Shown: piece by piece, positions 20,113 through 29,747 of the stretch
Position numbering within the stretch: position 1 is the stretch's first letter
Layout of the letters: the number at the start of each line of letters is the position of its first letter
NCBI GenBank assembly: GCA_031261175.1
Contig: JAISJW010000009.1
Coordinates: 1 to 64,000 of the forward strand
DNA length: 64,000 nt
DNA from: Lactobacillales bacterium
GTDB taxonomy: Bacteria > Bacillota > Bacilli > Lactobacillales > Streptococcaceae
Direction of reading: 5' to 3'
Translations under genes and position numbers: made by a program
Notes under the pieces: generated by a model
Told to the model about the DNA's origin: nothing
Seen by the model: only the letters and a program-made list of their open reading frames with translations
Databases searched by the model: none

Positions 20113-21048
20113 TTATTCTTTTATATTTATTTTTGCTATCAACTCTAATAAACTATCCCTAACAACCGAATAAGCGAGATTATTTTCAATTGCAAGTTCT
20201 GGTTGAATATATTCGTAATCTTCTTCAAAGAAATCATTTTCTAGTAAATCTTTTATATTACCTAAAATATCGAACCCAGGCGCAGCAGATGGATTCCACT
20301 CAAGGTCATCAGACAATTGCTCTTTCACTTCGCAAAAAAGATTAGCAAATTCCTGCGACGAAATATCAATTAATCCCGACTGTGCAATTTCATATAGGTC
20401 AAAAATATGCCTAGAATTTCGTTTAGCACGATTTCCAATGTATTGATCACTAATCGCAAATAGTTTATCGATAAACGTTCGTTCTAAACTTTGCACCTGC
20501 ATCTTAAAAGGCTTTAATTCTACGAATTCATCTGCCACTTCTGGCGTACCGTTTTCAACTAAAAAATCATAAATATAATTTGAAATTTCCAATTCAACCG
20601 CAGGGTAAGATATGTTAAACAGATAGATTTCAACCTGCAAATCTTCTTTTAGAAAACTTGCTTTTGCAGTTTCTGGCATCTGTACCAACAACTTATTGTG
20701 TTGGCGCCGGCTTCTAAAACTATCTGTATTCCTTATCGCAATACCAGTTGCTTCAATTGTTTCTTTAATGCTTTTGTTGAAACGTTTTCGCTGCCCTTGC
20801 GATGGCAATTCATAACTACCGATATTATAGCCTAGATCAATATCTTCCGAAAATCTATCTATAATTTTAAATCCTTTAGATAGCGCTGTTCCTCCTTTGA
20901 ATACGACACCTTCCGTCTCTTTTGAAATTTGCCCCAATACCAAAGATACAAAGTAATCTTTCACTAATATTGGCAAAGTAATGTTTTTGACCTCAACAAC
21001 CTCGTTGAGCAGTTCTTCAAAACTTTCCTGATTTTTAAATAAGTACAT
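20113..21048 (-). CDS. AbiEii-like nucleotidyltransferase toxin
   Basis: The 311-residue protein has the nucleotidyltransferase motif [12 protein letters not shown] (Gly52-Gly53-Thr54) and SEDIDLGY (Asp69, Asp71), the catalytic pattern of AbiEii/MenT-type toxins that modify tRNA or related targets. It follows the AbiEi-like gene with one base between stop and start, the layout of AbiE type IV toxin-antitoxin pairs involved in abortive phage infection. Confidence 0.85.
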   Translation of the reverse strand: MYLFKNQESFEELLNEVVEVKNITLPILVKDYFVSLVLGQISKETEGVVFKGGTALSKGFKIIDRFSEDIDLGYNIGSYELPSQGQRKRFNKSIKETIEATGIAIRNTDSFRSRRQHNKLLVQMPETAKASFLKEDLQVEIYLFNISYPAVELEISNYIYDFLVENGTPEVADEFVELKPFKMQVQSLERTFIDKLFAISDQYIGNRAKRNSRHIFDLYEIAQSGLIDISSQEFANLFCEVKEQLSDDLEWNPSAAPGFDILGNIKDLLENDFFEEDYEYIQPELAIENNLAYSVVRDSLLELIAKINIKE

Positions 21049-21049
21049 T

Positions 21050-21715
21050 TTACACCTCCGGCAACAGGCTTTCGAATTTCGGATCTAAAAACCGCAAAAT
21101 TAAATTTTTAGAATAATCGCGCATAATATTGATTAGCTCGCTTCTGCTCAGCATTTTACGGGCACTTTCTAAGTAAATTGATAAATTTGAAATAACGGTC
21201 TTCTCATCAACTTCTGCATAGTCGTAGTAATTTTCCAAAAAATCAAACACTTGTAAATACCTGTAATTTTCGCTTGTAACCGTTGCTTTTGGAGGCAAAA
21301 CGGTTGGTTTCCATGCTGCAGACAACTCAATTTTTTTCTTGCGAGTCACGCCATTTAGCACAAATATATAGTTTTGAGGAACTTGCGTCGTTAACCCTAT
21401 ATCGTTTAGAAAAGACAATCCCGTTTTGTATCCATTAATCTTTCCATCTTTTTCAAGATAACATTTTATAAATACTGATTCAGATGGCAAAGAAAGCTCT
21501 TTTTTCAGCATTTGACTATATTTAGGCAAATAATATACGCCTTTGCGAAAACGACGTAATTCGCCAGTACTCACTAGTCTCTCTAGTGCTTTTTGGATGC
21601 CTGCCTTCGTAGTTTCAAACTCTTTGTAGTCAATTTCATCAACCAATATCGGTGTTAATTTTTTATAGCGTTGCTCTAAAGCAAGCTTCAAATCCGTCTT
21701 TTGCATGCTCCACAC
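21050..21715 (-). CDS. AbiEi-like antitoxin/regulator
   Basis: A 221-residue protein with an N-terminal winged helix (about 20-65: IQKALERLVSTGELRRFRKGVYYLPK) and a longer C-terminal domain, as in AbiEi/DUF6088 antitoxins, which bind their own promoter and counter the toxin. A GTG start at 21715 has AAAGGG just upstream; an ATG 9 bases in is an alternative. It precedes the toxin gene. Confidence 0.8.
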   Translation of the reverse strand: MWSMQKTDLKLALEQRYKKLTPILVDEIDYKEFETTKAGIQKALERLVSTGELRRFRKGVYYLPKYSQMLKKELSLPSESVFIKCYLEKDGKINGYKTGLSFLNDIGLTTQVPQNYIFVLNGVTRKKKIELSAAWKPTVLPPKATVTSENYRYLQVFDFLENYYDYAEVDEKTVISNLSIYLESARKMLSRSELINIMRDYSKNLILRFLDPKFESLLPEV

Positions 21716-21730
21716 TAGACCCTTTCGTGT

Positions 21731-21771
21731 AATATATGTATATTATACTTTTTTGTCGATTGTTTTGCAAT
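21731..21771 (-). promoter_or_regulatory. Promoter and palindrome upstream of AbiE pair
   Basis: TTGCAA (21766-21771), 17 bases and TATAAT (21743-21748). The near-palindrome TAATATATGTATATTA (21731-21746) overlaps the -10 and start site, a fitting place for an AbiEi operator. Confidence 0.7.
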
Positions 21772-21810
21772 AGTTATGTTTATAAAACGACAAATATACC
21801 ACCGCAAGTC

Positions 21811-21833
21811 AAAAGGCGACCCAAAGGCCGCCT
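21811..21833 (-). terminator. Terminator of htrA
   Basis: AGGCGACC...GGCCGCCT pair; on the minus strand TTTTGACTT follows. It begins 9 bases after the htrA stop. Confidence 0.65.
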
Positions 21834-21841
21834 AAATCATC

Positions 21842-23194
21842 TTAATTATCCAAATCTTCAGGCTCAGAATCCTGTGTCAATGCATCTTGCGTGATGCTAA
21901 GCGTCAACGTCGCCGTTTTCTTCTCGCCATTGCGGTAATACGTCACTTCGACCTTCGAATCCATCTTCTTGGTGAACAGAATCGCGCGCAATTCCGTTCC
22001 ACTCGTGATCTTCTTGCCATCGAACTCTGTAATCACGTCATATTTTTTCAGACCAGCTTTTTGCGCCGGGCTGACCGCTTGAATGCCTACCAAGACCACG
22101 CCGTCAGTCACGTCATCCGGTAATTTCAGAATGTTTTTGCGAGATTCAGCCGAAACCGTACTCAAATCGCGCATCGAAATTCCAATCGCTGGGCGAATGA
22201 CCTTACCGTCTTTTTCAATTTGATTCACAATCGATACCACCGAATTCGACGGAATCGCATACCCAAGCCCCTCAGCACTCACGCCTTCGCCACTTGACGA
22301 AATCTTCATCACGTTAATTCCGATAATTTGCCCCGAAATATTTACTAGTGGCCCACCCGAATTCCCCGGGTTAATCGACGCATCGGTCTGAATCGCCTCA
22401 AACGTCGATCCGTTCGGCTCAGTCACCTCGCGGTTCGTCGCCGACACAATCCCCTTCGTCACCGAATTCGCGTTCTCACTTCCAAGAGGAGAACCTAGGG
22501 CAATTGCCGTCTCGCCGACTTTGACATCTTCGCTGTTGGCAAATTCCGCCACCTGCTCAACCTTGTCTGATGAAATTTTCAAAACCGCAAGGTCAGTCGT
22601 TGCATCTTTCCCGACAAGCTCGGCATCGACTTTTGTTCCATCATAAAGCTGAACTTGCAGCTTTTCCGCGCCATCGACCACGTGATTATTCGTCACGATA
22701 TACGCCGTTTTTCCGTCCTTCTTATAAATCGCGCCGCTACCTTCACTGGCAAGTTGCGGCTCGTTCGCTGAATCGCTTGAATCAGTCGTCGATCCACCGC
22801 CGAAATATTTCTTATAGAAATCGCTAGCCGCAGATTCTTTAACTGTTTGTAAATTAAACACGGTAACAACTGATTTCTTAACGCCATCAACTGCGATAAC
22901 CGTTTGCTCATCTTTAGAATTAACCGTGCTCTTAACCGTTTTAGTCGTCGACGAGTTGTTCGCAACAGGTGCCGACGAACTTGGATTAAAGAAAGTTAAC
23001 GCTCCCCCGACTAGCACTGCGCCGATGATCCCACCGACGACGCCGCTGATTACGACCGGGGCGGCAGAGCCGCCTGACTTGCCCGGCTTTTTCGGTTCTT
23101 GAGGCGTCGGAATTTCCGTGAATTCCGCCGGCTGGATCTCGTCCTCGTGGCCGTAATTGTCAAAGAAGTTTTCTACTGAATTATTTTCTGTCAT
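21842..23194 (-). CDS. htrA: HtrA-type surface serine protease
   Basis: The 450-residue protein degrades misfolded exported proteins. An N-terminal cytoplasmic stretch and one membrane helix (about 47-70) precede a trypsin-like domain with triad His171 (TNNHVVDGA), Asp201 (DLAVLKI) and Ser279 (NPGNSGGPL), and a PDZ domain (about 335-430). GGAGG precedes the ATG. Its promoter has an extended -10 (TGATATAAT, TATAAT at 23226-23231) and is divergent from the yidC leader promoter. A CssRS-like control would be usual but no box was identified. Confidence 0.95.
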   Translation of the reverse strand: MTENNSVENFFDNYGHEDEIQPAEFTEIPTPQEPKKPGKSGGSAAPVVISGVVGGIIGAVLVGGALTFFNPSSSAPVANNSSTTKTVKSTVNSKDEQTVIAVDGVKKSVVTVFNLQTVKESAASDFYKKYFGGGSTTDSSDSANEPQLASEGSGAIYKKDGKTAYIVTNNHVVDGAEKLQVQLYDGTKVDAELVGKDATTDLAVLKISSDKVEQVAEFANSEDVKVGETAIALGSPLGSENANSVTKGIVSATNREVTEPNGSTFEAIQTDASINPGNSGGPLVNISGQIIGINVMKISSSGEGVSAEGLGYAIPSNSVVSIVNQIEKDGKVIRPAIGISMRDLSTVSAESRKNILKLPDDVTDGVVLVGIQAVSPAQKAGLKKYDVITEFDGKKITSGTELRAILFTKKMDSKVEVTYYRNGEKKTATLTLSITQDALTQDSEPEDLDN

Positions 23195-23258
23195 ATCAAT
23201 TTTTCCTCCAAATTACATTTTCTTAATTATATCACAGTTAGCTTAAAAAGAACTTAAA

Positions 23259-23270
23259 ATGTGGTATAAT
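23259..23270 (+). promoter_or_regulatory. Extended -10 promoter of the yidC leader
   Basis: TGGTATAAT with TATAAT at 23265-23270; the -35 (CTTAAA, 23242-23247) is weak, which is typical for extended -10 promoters. Start expected near 23276. Confidence 0.7.
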
Positions 23271-23275
23271 ATGTG

Positions 23276-23396
23276 TATGCGACGGGTCGAGCGCTCACTC
23301 ATCTGAGCAATTGAAACGCGAGTCGAACAAAAGTGGCCGGATTGCCACGTTCGACGAAACAAGGGAATAAAGGTTGTGGAACCTCCCTTTTTTTTT
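23276..23396 (+). ncRNA. Structured leader RNA with terminator before yidC
   Basis: About 120 bases with three predicted stems. Stem 1 is GCTCA/TGAGC (23293-23308). Stem 2 is GTCGAAC...GTTCGAC enclosing GTGGC/GCCAC (23322-23355). Stem 3 is a terminator, GGG...AGGTT/AACCT.CCC, followed by nine U (23361-23396). GTCGA at 23286-23290 could pair with TCGAC at 23351-23355 instead of the stem 2 partner, so two folds compete. It may be an attenuator or riboregulator of yidC, or an independent small RNA. No known riboswitch class was recognised. Confidence 0.6.
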
Positions 23397-23431
23397 GAGT
23401 TCTAAGTTCGCAAAGCGAGGAGAAAATATAA

Positions 23432-24376
23432 ATGAAAAAAATTAAATTAACGGCGCTAAGCCTGATGTCACTTGCCATGCTTTTCAGCCTGAGCGGCTGT
23501 ATTCAGTACGATAAGGCGCACAATCCCAAAGGGCCTGTGTGGGACTGGCTGGGGCTGCCGATGAGTCACCTGATTGACTGGATTCACTCGACGCTGCATG
23601 TCAACTACGGTTGGGCGATTATTATTATCACGTTTATCGTGCGTCTGGTGATTATGCCGATCAACATTAGCACGTCGAAGCTGACGATGTACGAAGCTGA
23701 GAAAACGCAATACTTGAAACCTTACGTTGAACCGCTGCAAGCTAAGATGAAAGGTAACAAGGATCAAGCCGAAACGATGCGCATTCACCAAGAGATTCAA
23801 GCGTTCTACAAAGCTAACGGCGTGAGCCAAATGGCTGCGATGGGTAAAGGTTGTCTGCCGATGCTGATTCAGATGCCTGTGTGGTCGGCGTTGTACGCTG
23901 CGACAAGTGCTGATGCGAACATCAAAAAAGACGCCTTCTTCGGGTTCTCACTGGGTTCACCGCAAATCGTCTTCGTGATTATCATCGGAGCTTTATACCT
24001 GTTCCAATCATTCCTAACAACTCTCGACATCCCGGATGAACAAAAATCGCAAAGCCGCATGATGATGATCATGATGCCCGTGATGATGGTCTTCATCTCG
24101 ATGGCCGCCCCCGGCGGTTTGGCGCTCTATTGGGTCGCCGGCGGAGTCATGATGGTCCTTCAAACCGTCATCACCCACATCATCATGAAACCGCGCCTAA
24201 AAGCGCAAGTCGCCCGCGAATTCGAAGGCAAAGAAATCATCAAACCTTCGGAGGCAAGTGCTTCTCCGGCAGCTAGTGCTACTGCATCACCAGCGGGTCG
24301 CAAAGATGTTACCAACTCTGTACCTTCTGCACCTAGCGAAGGTCGTAACGCTGGAAAACAACGTCCAAGAGATTAA
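23432..24376 (+). CDS. yidC: Membrane protein insertase YidC/Oxa1
   Basis: This 314-residue lipoprotein-type insertase helps membrane proteins fold and insert. It has a signal ending LFSLSGC (lipobox, Cys about 23), five transmembrane helices and the Oxa1 core with GWAIIIITFIVRLVIMP, where the Arg in the groove is conserved, and PVWSALYAA. The tail is basic and Ser/Ala-rich. CGAGGAGA precedes the ATG. It stands alone, not beside rnpA/rpmH, so it resembles a YidC2-type locus. A structured leader with terminator precedes it. Confidence 0.95.
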   Translation: MKKIKLTALSLMSLAMLFSLSGCIQYDKAHNPKGPVWDWLGLPMSHLIDWIHSTLHVNYGWAIIIITFIVRLVIMPINISTSKLTMYEAEKTQYLKPYVEPLQAKMKGNKDQAETMRIHQEIQAFYKANGVSQMAAMGKGCLPMLIQMPVWSALYAATSADANIKKDAFFGFSLGSPQIVFVIIIGALYLFQSFLTTLDIPDEQKSQSRMMMIMMPVMMVFISMAAPGGLALYWVAGGVMMVLQTVITHIIMKPRLKAQVAREFEGKEIIKPSEASASPAASATASPAGRKDVTNSVPSAPSEGRNAGKQRPRD

Positions 24377-24382
24377 TAAATA

Positions 24383-24416
24383 CAAAAAAATCGAGCCATT
24401 AAGGTTCGATTTTTTT
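24383..24416 (+). terminator. Terminator of yidC
   Basis: AAAAAATCGAGCC and GGTTCGATTTTTT pair around ATTAA and end in a T-run, 7 bases after the stop. Confidence 0.85.
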
Positions 24417-24430
24417 GTATATTTTAATCG

Positions 24431-24501
24431 TAATCGCATCAGAGCCGTTTTTTAACTAATTCGAGGCTTGAATTAGTTAAAAAACGGCTCTGATGCGATT
24501 A
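24431..24501. repeat. Family C long hairpin between yidC and topA
   Basis: Perfect 32-base arms (24431-24462 and 24470-24501) around a 7-base loop. The outer TAATCGCAT...ATGCGATTA and the CCGTTTTT/AAAAACGG part are shared with the repeats at 32654 and 37762. The right arm ends 6 bases from the topA stop. Confidence 0.9.
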
Positions 24502-24507
24502 GCATTT

Positions 24508-26550
24508 TTATGCTTGAATTTTGTTTTCTTCGTAGTCGCCGTTCGGGCAGATTACTTGCGAGTCTTTGCGCGTAACCTTTTCGACTAAGAAATGATTACA
24601 CTCAGGACAGTCGCGGCCGACCGGTTTGTCCCACGAGACGAAGTCGCATTCAGGGTAGCGGTTACAACCGAAGAACAAGCGTCCGCGTTTTGCGCCGCGT
24701 TTTTCAACGACATCACCCTCGTGACATTTCGGACATTTAACACCGATTTTATTTTCGATGTTGCGCACGTAACGACACGCCGGGAAGTTTGAACAACCGA
24801 TGAAACGACCATTCTTCGACAAGCGGTAAACCAAAGGATGGCCACAGTCAGGACAATCTTCGCCAACTGGTTCATCTTTGATTTGAATCTTCTCGATTTT
24901 TTCTTCCGCATCGATCAACTCTTGTTCGAACGGACGGTAGAAACTATCGACAACTTTTTTCCACTCCATCTCACCTGTCGCAATTTCATCGAGCTCTTCT
25001 TCCATACGAGCAGTGAAGTCCAAGTTGACGACGTTCGTGAAATGATTTTCCAATAGTTCATTCACGATTTCACCGAGCTCGGTCGGAACGAATTTCTTCT
25101 GATCGAGCTTGATATAGAATTTTTGAATGTTTTGAATCGTCGGCGCGTATGTAGACGGGCGACCGATTCCGTTTTCTTCTAGCGCCTTAACTAAAGAGCT
25201 TTCCGTATAGCGCCCGGGCGGCTGCGTGAATTTTTGCTCCGGCGTAATTTCTAAAGCCGTTACTTTATCCCCAACTTCCAACACTGGCAATTTCTTGTCG
25301 TCATCTTTAGTTTCGTCATAAACAGCCGTGAAACCTTTAAACTTAACAGTTTGACCGTTAGCGACGAATTTCACTCCGTTATTAACTAGTTCAACGCGCG
25401 TTGTGTCATACACTGCATCAGCCATCAGGCTAGCTAAGAAACGATTGTAAATCAGCGTGTAAAGTTTCAGCTGATCCTTATCGAGATAGCGCTCAACCGA
25501 AGCTGGCGTGTTGTGAATGCTCGTCGGACGAATTGCCTCGTGGGCATCTTGCGCGCCTTTAGCCGTTCCTTTTTTCGGAACCCCACTGGCAAATTCTGCA
25601 CCGTACGTTTCCGTGATGAATTCTAAAGCCTCGTTTTTAGCGAGGTCGCTAATGCGGGTCGAATCCGTACGCATATACGTAATCAAACCGACTGTGCCCT
25701 TTTTACCAAGAGCAATCCCTTGATATAATAATTGAGCGACGCTCATCGTTTTACCTGTACGGAAACGCAATTTAGAAGAAGCCGATTGTTGCAAAGTCGA
25801 AGTCGTAAAGGCTGGTGTCGCTTTGCGGCGACGTTCCTTTTTATCGACGTTCTCAACGACAAACTCGTCGCCTTTTATAGCCGCGATAACCGCATCAGTC
25901 TCTTCACCGTTCTTCAATTTCTCGGCGTAGTTAGCGCTGAATTTAGAACGATCTTTTTTGAACAAACCGGGAATCACCCAGTATTCTTCAGGCGTAAATG
26001 CCCGAATTTCGCGTTCGCGTTCAATGATCATCTTAACGGTTGACGACTGCACACGCCCTGCCGAAAGCTTACCTTTAATTTTTTTCCACAAAATTGGCGA
26101 AATCGAATAGCCGATCAAACGGTCCAAAACGCGGCGCGCTTGTTGTGCATTCACCAAGTCCATATCGATCGCCCGCGGATTTTTGAACGCATCTTTGACC
26201 GCGTCCTTCGTGATTTCGTTGAACACCACGCGGTTTTTCTCCGCCGTGTCCAAGCCCAAAATGAACGCTAAGTGCCACGCAATCGATTCACCCTCTCGGT
26301 CCGGATCGGATGCGAGATAGATTTTGTCGGCGCCCTTCGCCTCTTTTTTCAAGCCCTTGATCAGGTCGCCCTTGCCGCGCACGTTCAGATAATCGATCTT
26401 GTAATCTTCGTCCGGGGTCACGCCCATCCGACTCTTCGGCAAGTCCCGAAAGTGCCCAACCGACGCCACAACCTTATAATTTTTTCCTAGATATTTCTCA
26501 ATGGTTTTCGCCTTCGCCGGCGATTCCACAATCACTAAATTTTTCGTCAT
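24508..26550 (-). CDS. topA: DNA topoisomerase I
   Basis: The 680-residue enzyme relaxes negative supercoils. A TOPRIM domain at the start (VIVESPAKAKTIEKYLG) carries the metal-binding SDPDREGE; the active-site Tyr is in GLITYMRTDSTR. Three C-terminal four-cysteine zinc ribbons (CPDCGHPL..., CPKCHEGD..., CPECNHFL...) bind DNA. AAGGATGG precedes the ATG. Confidence 0.97.
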   Translation of the reverse strand: MTKNLVIVESPAKAKTIEKYLGKNYKVVASVGHFRDLPKSRMGVTPDEDYKIDYLNVRGKGDLIKGLKKEAKGADKIYLASDPDREGESIAWHLAFILGLDTAEKNRVVFNEITKDAVKDAFKNPRAIDMDLVNAQQARRVLDRLIGYSISPILWKKIKGKLSAGRVQSSTVKMIIEREREIRAFTPEEYWVIPGLFKKDRSKFSANYAEKLKNGEETDAVIAAIKGDEFVVENVDKKERRRKATPAFTTSTLQQSASSKLRFRTGKTMSVAQLLYQGIALGKKGTVGLITYMRTDSTRISDLAKNEALEFITETYGAEFASGVPKKGTAKGAQDAHEAIRPTSIHNTPASVERYLDKDQLKLYTLIYNRFLASLMADAVYDTTRVELVNNGVKFVANGQTVKFKGFTAVYDETKDDDKKLPVLEVGDKVTALEITPEQKFTQPPGRYTESSLVKALEENGIGRPSTYAPTIQNIQKFYIKLDQKKFVPTELGEIVNELLENHFTNVVNLDFTARMEEELDEIATGEMEWKKVVDSFYRPFEQELIDAEEKIEKIQIKDEPVGEDCPDCGHPLVYRLSKNGRFIGCSNFPACRYVRNIENKIGVKCPKCHEGDVVEKRGAKRGRLFFGCNRYPECDFVSWDKPVGRDCPECNHFLVEKVTRKDSQVICPNGDYEENKIQA

Positions 26551-26696
26551 TGAATTACCATCCTTTTTTCTACTATATAATAGAATCTGAAAAGTTGCAA
26601 GAATTTACTCCCAACGATTAAAGATAATACACTAAATACCTTAGGCAAGTCAACAAAAAGAACTCAAAACGTTAATACTTGCCCCAATTGCCCAAA

Positions 26697-26728
26697 GAAA
26701 AAAGCTTGAAGGATTAACCTTCAAGCTC
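26697..26728 (-). terminator. Terminator overlapping the end of khpA
   Basis: AGCTTGAAGG and CCTTCAAGCT pair around TTAA and are followed by TTTTTT on the minus strand. The stem includes the last codons of khpA, so termination and the stop codon overlap. Confidence 0.85.
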
Positions 26729-26974
26729 ATCTAAATCAAAAACGTTTAATCGAACACGTTTTTCGTGCTCAGTGCGAACCGAGTAGACGATGTTGCGGAT
26801 AGTTCCGACGATACGCCCACGCTTACCGATAACATAGCCAGCGTCGTTGTGCGTCAAGTAAAGATTGTATTCCATAAAATCTTTTCCTTCTTCAATCACA
26901 AGCTTAGCTTTATCGTGATCTTCAATTAAAGGATTTATGATATCAAAAATCAGTGCTTCAACATTAGTTGTCAT
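26714..26974 (-). CDS. khpA: KH-domain RNA-binding protein KhpA
   Basis: An 86-residue single KH domain with the GxxG loop in YVIGKRGRIVGTIRNIV. In related bacteria KhpA forms a dimer or a complex with KhpB/EloR and affects cell division and wall growth. It follows rpsP by 23 bases, the usual rpsP-khpA pairing. Confidence 0.95.
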   Translation of the reverse strand: MTTNVEALIFDIINPLIEDHDKAKLVIEEGKDFMEYNLYLTHNDAGYVIGKRGRIVGTIRNIVYSVRTEHEKRVRLNVFDLDELEG

Positions 26975-26997
26975 TACGGCACCCTCCTTTATTTGAT

Positions 26998-27270
26998 TTA
27001 TTTAGCGATTTTAGAGTCGTGGAATTTTTTAAGAACTCCAGCTTTCGAAAGAATATTTTTGATTGTATCTGTTGGTTGAGCTCCGTTGCCTAACCAGTTC
27101 AAGATAGATTCTTCTTTCAAAGTGATTGTTGCAGGGTTTGTAAGTGGGTTGTAAGTACCTACGATTTCGATGAAACGACCATCACGAGGGCTGCGAGAAT
27201 CTGCAACTACGATACGGTAGATAGGTTTTTTCTTAGTACCACCACGGTTTAAACGAATTTTAACTGACAT
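26998..27270 (-). CDS. rpsP: Ribosomal protein S16
   Basis: The 90-residue protein begins [16 protein letters not shown] and has [18 protein letters not shown], the S16 signature. GGAGGAC precedes the ATG. First gene of the rpsP-khpA operon. Confidence 0.98.
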   Translation of the reverse strand: MSVKIRLNRGGTKKKPIYRIVVADSRSPRDGRFIEIVGTYNPLTNPATITLKEESILNWLGNGAQPTDTIKNILSKAGVLKKFHDSKIAK

Positions 27271-27323
27271 TATGTGTGTCCTCCAATAATTTAATTTACT
27301 CTTGCAATTATACTAAAAGAAAT

Positions 27324-27356
27324 TAACCCTGTCAAGAAAAAATCTTTACAGGGTTA
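27324..27356 (-). terminator. Terminator of pnp
   Basis: TAACCCTGT and ACAGGGTTA pair around an A/T-rich loop; T-rich bases follow on the minus strand. It lies about 45 bases past the pnp stop. Confidence 0.8.
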
Positions 27357-27399
27357 AAATTCTTAATATTTAGGCAAGTCAGCCCGCTGGGCGGCTAGA

Positions 27400-29487
27400 T
27401 TACAGGCCTTTACGAGTTAAGTCGATGCGACCTTTTTCGTCGATTTTGATAACTTTAACAAGGATTTCGTCGCCAAGTTTGATTTCATCTTCAACTTTTT
27501 CAACGCGTTTTTCCGCAAGTTGTGAGATGTGAACCATACCGTCAGTGTTACCGAACAGGTTAACGAATGCGCCAAATTTTTCGATGCGGACAACTTTACC
27601 AAGGAAAGTTTCGCCAACGTTAGCGCGTTTTGTAAGCGTCGCGATAGTTTCTTTCGCCGCGTCAATTGCCGCCTGGTCTTGTGAGTAGATGCTCACGAAG
27701 CCATCTTCGTTGATGTCGATTTTAACGCCGGTTTCGTCGATGATTTTGTTGATCGTTTCGCCGCCTTTACCGATGACGACTTTGATCATGTCGACTGGGA
27801 TGTTCATCGATTGGATCTTCGGTGCGTAAGCTGAAAGCTCTTTGCGTGGTTCAGCGATGACGTCCGTGATGACTTGAAGGATTTGCATACGAGCGACTTT
27901 CGCTTGAGCTAGGGCTTCGCGCAAGATTTGCTCGTTGATTCCTTCGATTTTGATGTCCATTTGAAGGGCTGTGATCCCGTCTTTTGTTCCGGCAACTTTG
28001 AAGTCCATATCGCCGAAGTGGTCTTCAAGACCTTGGATGTCAGTCAGGATTGTGTAGTTCGTGCCGTCTGAGACAAGACCCATAGCAATACCCGCAACTG
28101 GGGCTTTGATCGGCACGCCTGCCGCCATCATGGCAAGTGTACCCGCACAGATTGATGCTTGTGAAGATGAACCGTTAGATTCTAAAACTTCAGCAACTAA
28201 ACGGATAACATATGGGAATTCTTCTTCAGTTGGAAGAACTTGTTTAAGCGCGCGTTCGCCGAGCGCTCCGTGTCCTAATTCACGACGGCCTGGGCTCATC
28301 GCGCGTCCAGTTTCACCAACTGAATAGTTAGGGAAATTATAGTGGTGAAGGAAACGTTTTTGCGTTTCAGTCGTAAGGTCATCGATGCGTTGGAATTCGC
28401 TAAGTGGCGCAAGGGTACAAGCAGATAACGCTTGCGTTTGACCACGTGTGAAGAGACCAGTTCCGTGAACGCGCGGAAGGATATCGATTTCAGCGTCTAG
28501 TTTACGGATTTCATCAGTGCGACGTCCATCAGGGCGGATTTTTTCTTCCGTGATTAAACGACGAACTTCTTCAGATTCTAATAATTCTAAGATTTCGTTG
28601 ACTTGTTTAAGTGTTTCAGCAGCGTCTTCTGCTTCAGCCGTTTTTTCTTCGAAGTAGGCGATTGCTTCTTCTTTGACCGCTTGCGTATTAGCTTCGCGGC
28701 TAAGTTTGTCGTTGTCGTTAATTGCCGTAGCTAGTTTTGCGTAGAATTTGTCTTTCAGCTCAGCTTTGATTTCTTCGTCGAAGGCTAATAGTTCAACTTC
28801 AACTTTTTCTTTTCCGACTGCTGCTACGATTTCTTCTTGGAAAGCGACTAATTTTTTGATGTTTTCGTGACCGAATAACAACGCTTCAAGCATTTTCGCT
28901 TCGTCAAGTTCAGATGCGCTCGACTCAACCATGTTGATGGCGTGTTTAGTTCCGGCTACGCTCAATTCCAATAATGATTTTTCCGATTGTTCGTTGTTCG
29001 GGTTCAAGACTAATTCGCCGTCAACCAAACCAACTTCAACGCCTGCGATTGGGCCGTTGAAAGGAATATCAGAAACGCATAATGCTAGCGAGCTACCAAA
29101 CATCGCAACGAATTGCGCTGAGTTGTTAGTATCAACTGACATTACTGTGTTCGTGATTTGGACTTCGTTACGGAAGCCATCAGCGAACATCGGACGAATC
29201 GGACGGTCGATCAAACGAGCCGTAAGTGTTGCGTTAAGACCAGGACGGCCTTCGCGTTTCATGAATCCGCCAGGGACAGCCCCTTTGGCATACATTTTTT
29301 CTTCATAGTTAACCGTTAGCGGGAAGAAGTCGCCGCCTTTTGGTTTTTTACCCATTACGGCAGCCGTCAAGACTACCGTGTCGCCGAAGCGAACCAATAC
29401 CGCGCCGTTGGCTTGTTTTGCCAATTGCCCGATTTCAACTGTCAATTCGCGTCCGGCGAATTCCGTTGTGAAAACTTTTTTACACAT
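27400..29487 (-). CDS. pnp: Polynucleotide phosphorylase
   Basis: The 695-residue exoribonuclease degrades RNA 3' to 5' using phosphate. Two RNase PH domains (the second with [15 protein letters not shown]), a KH domain with [13 protein letters not shown] and a C-terminal S1 domain ([15 protein letters not shown]) are present. The ATG at 29487 with AAGGAG is used; the frame upstream to 29562 has no RBS. Single gene with its own terminator. Confidence 0.97.
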   Translation of the reverse strand: MCKKVFTTEFAGRELTVEIGQLAKQANGAVLVRFGDTVVLTAAVMGKKPKGGDFFPLTVNYEEKMYAKGAVPGGFMKREGRPGLNATLTARLIDRPIRPMFADGFRNEVQITNTVMSVDTNNSAQFVAMFGSSLALCVSDIPFNGPIAGVEVGLVDGELVLNPNNEQSEKSLLELSVAGTKHAINMVESSASELDEAKMLEALLFGHENIKKLVAFQEEIVAAVGKEKVEVELLAFDEEIKAELKDKFYAKLATAINDNDKLSREANTQAVKEEAIAYFEEKTAEAEDAAETLKQVNEILELLESEEVRRLITEEKIRPDGRRTDEIRKLDAEIDILPRVHGTGLFTRGQTQALSACTLAPLSEFQRIDDLTTETQKRFLHHYNFPNYSVGETGRAMSPGRRELGHGALGERALKQVLPTEEEFPYVIRLVAEVLESNGSSSQASICAGTLAMMAAGVPIKAPVAGIAMGLVSDGTNYTILTDIQGLEDHFGDMDFKVAGTKDGITALQMDIKIEGINEQILREALAQAKVARMQILQVITDVIAEPRKELSAYAPKIQSMNIPVDMIKVVIGKGGETINKIIDETGVKIDINEDGFVSIYSQDQAAIDAAKETIATLTKRANVGETFLGKVVRIEKFGAFVNLFGNTDGMVHISQLAEKRVEKVEDEIKLGDEILVKVIKIDEKGRIDLTRKGL

Positions 29488-29667
29488 GTGTGTGCTCCTT
29501 AAATTGAATTTACGCTTTTCTACTAAACTAATTTCGAAGTGCGAGCCGACTCGCGCGCCCAAATTAATTTAGTAGATAGAATAAGCGCATACAAGCTATA
29601 TTATACCACAAAAAAACGCTTCCCCGCAACGCAAGGAACCGTTTTCATTTTTGTGTAAAATGCTGAT

Positions 29668-29735
29668 TTGCGGACTTTTGGCGATTTGTGGTCATTTTGA
29701 GCGAAAAATGACCACAAATCGCGAAAAGTCCGCAA
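29668..29735. repeat. Family A long hairpin (complete)
   Basis: 31-base arms (29668-29698 and 29705-29735) with a single mismatch. They share TTGCGGACTTTT and GTGGTCATTTT with the copy at 55295. It lies 12 bases after the stop at 29748. No U-tract follows on the minus strand. Confidence 0.9.
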
Positions 29736-29747
29736 AATTCAAATCTA

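Noticed and set aside
23361..23396. T-box riboswitch before yidC
   Set aside because: TGGAACC in the terminator loop recalls the T-box core, but the leader is only about 120 bases, lacks a specifier loop and stem I motifs, and yidC is not an aminoacyl-tRNA or amino acid gene.
29488..29562. Upstream extension of pnp
   Set aside because: It lies before the AAGGAG and the usual PNPase start, and is not part of the family.
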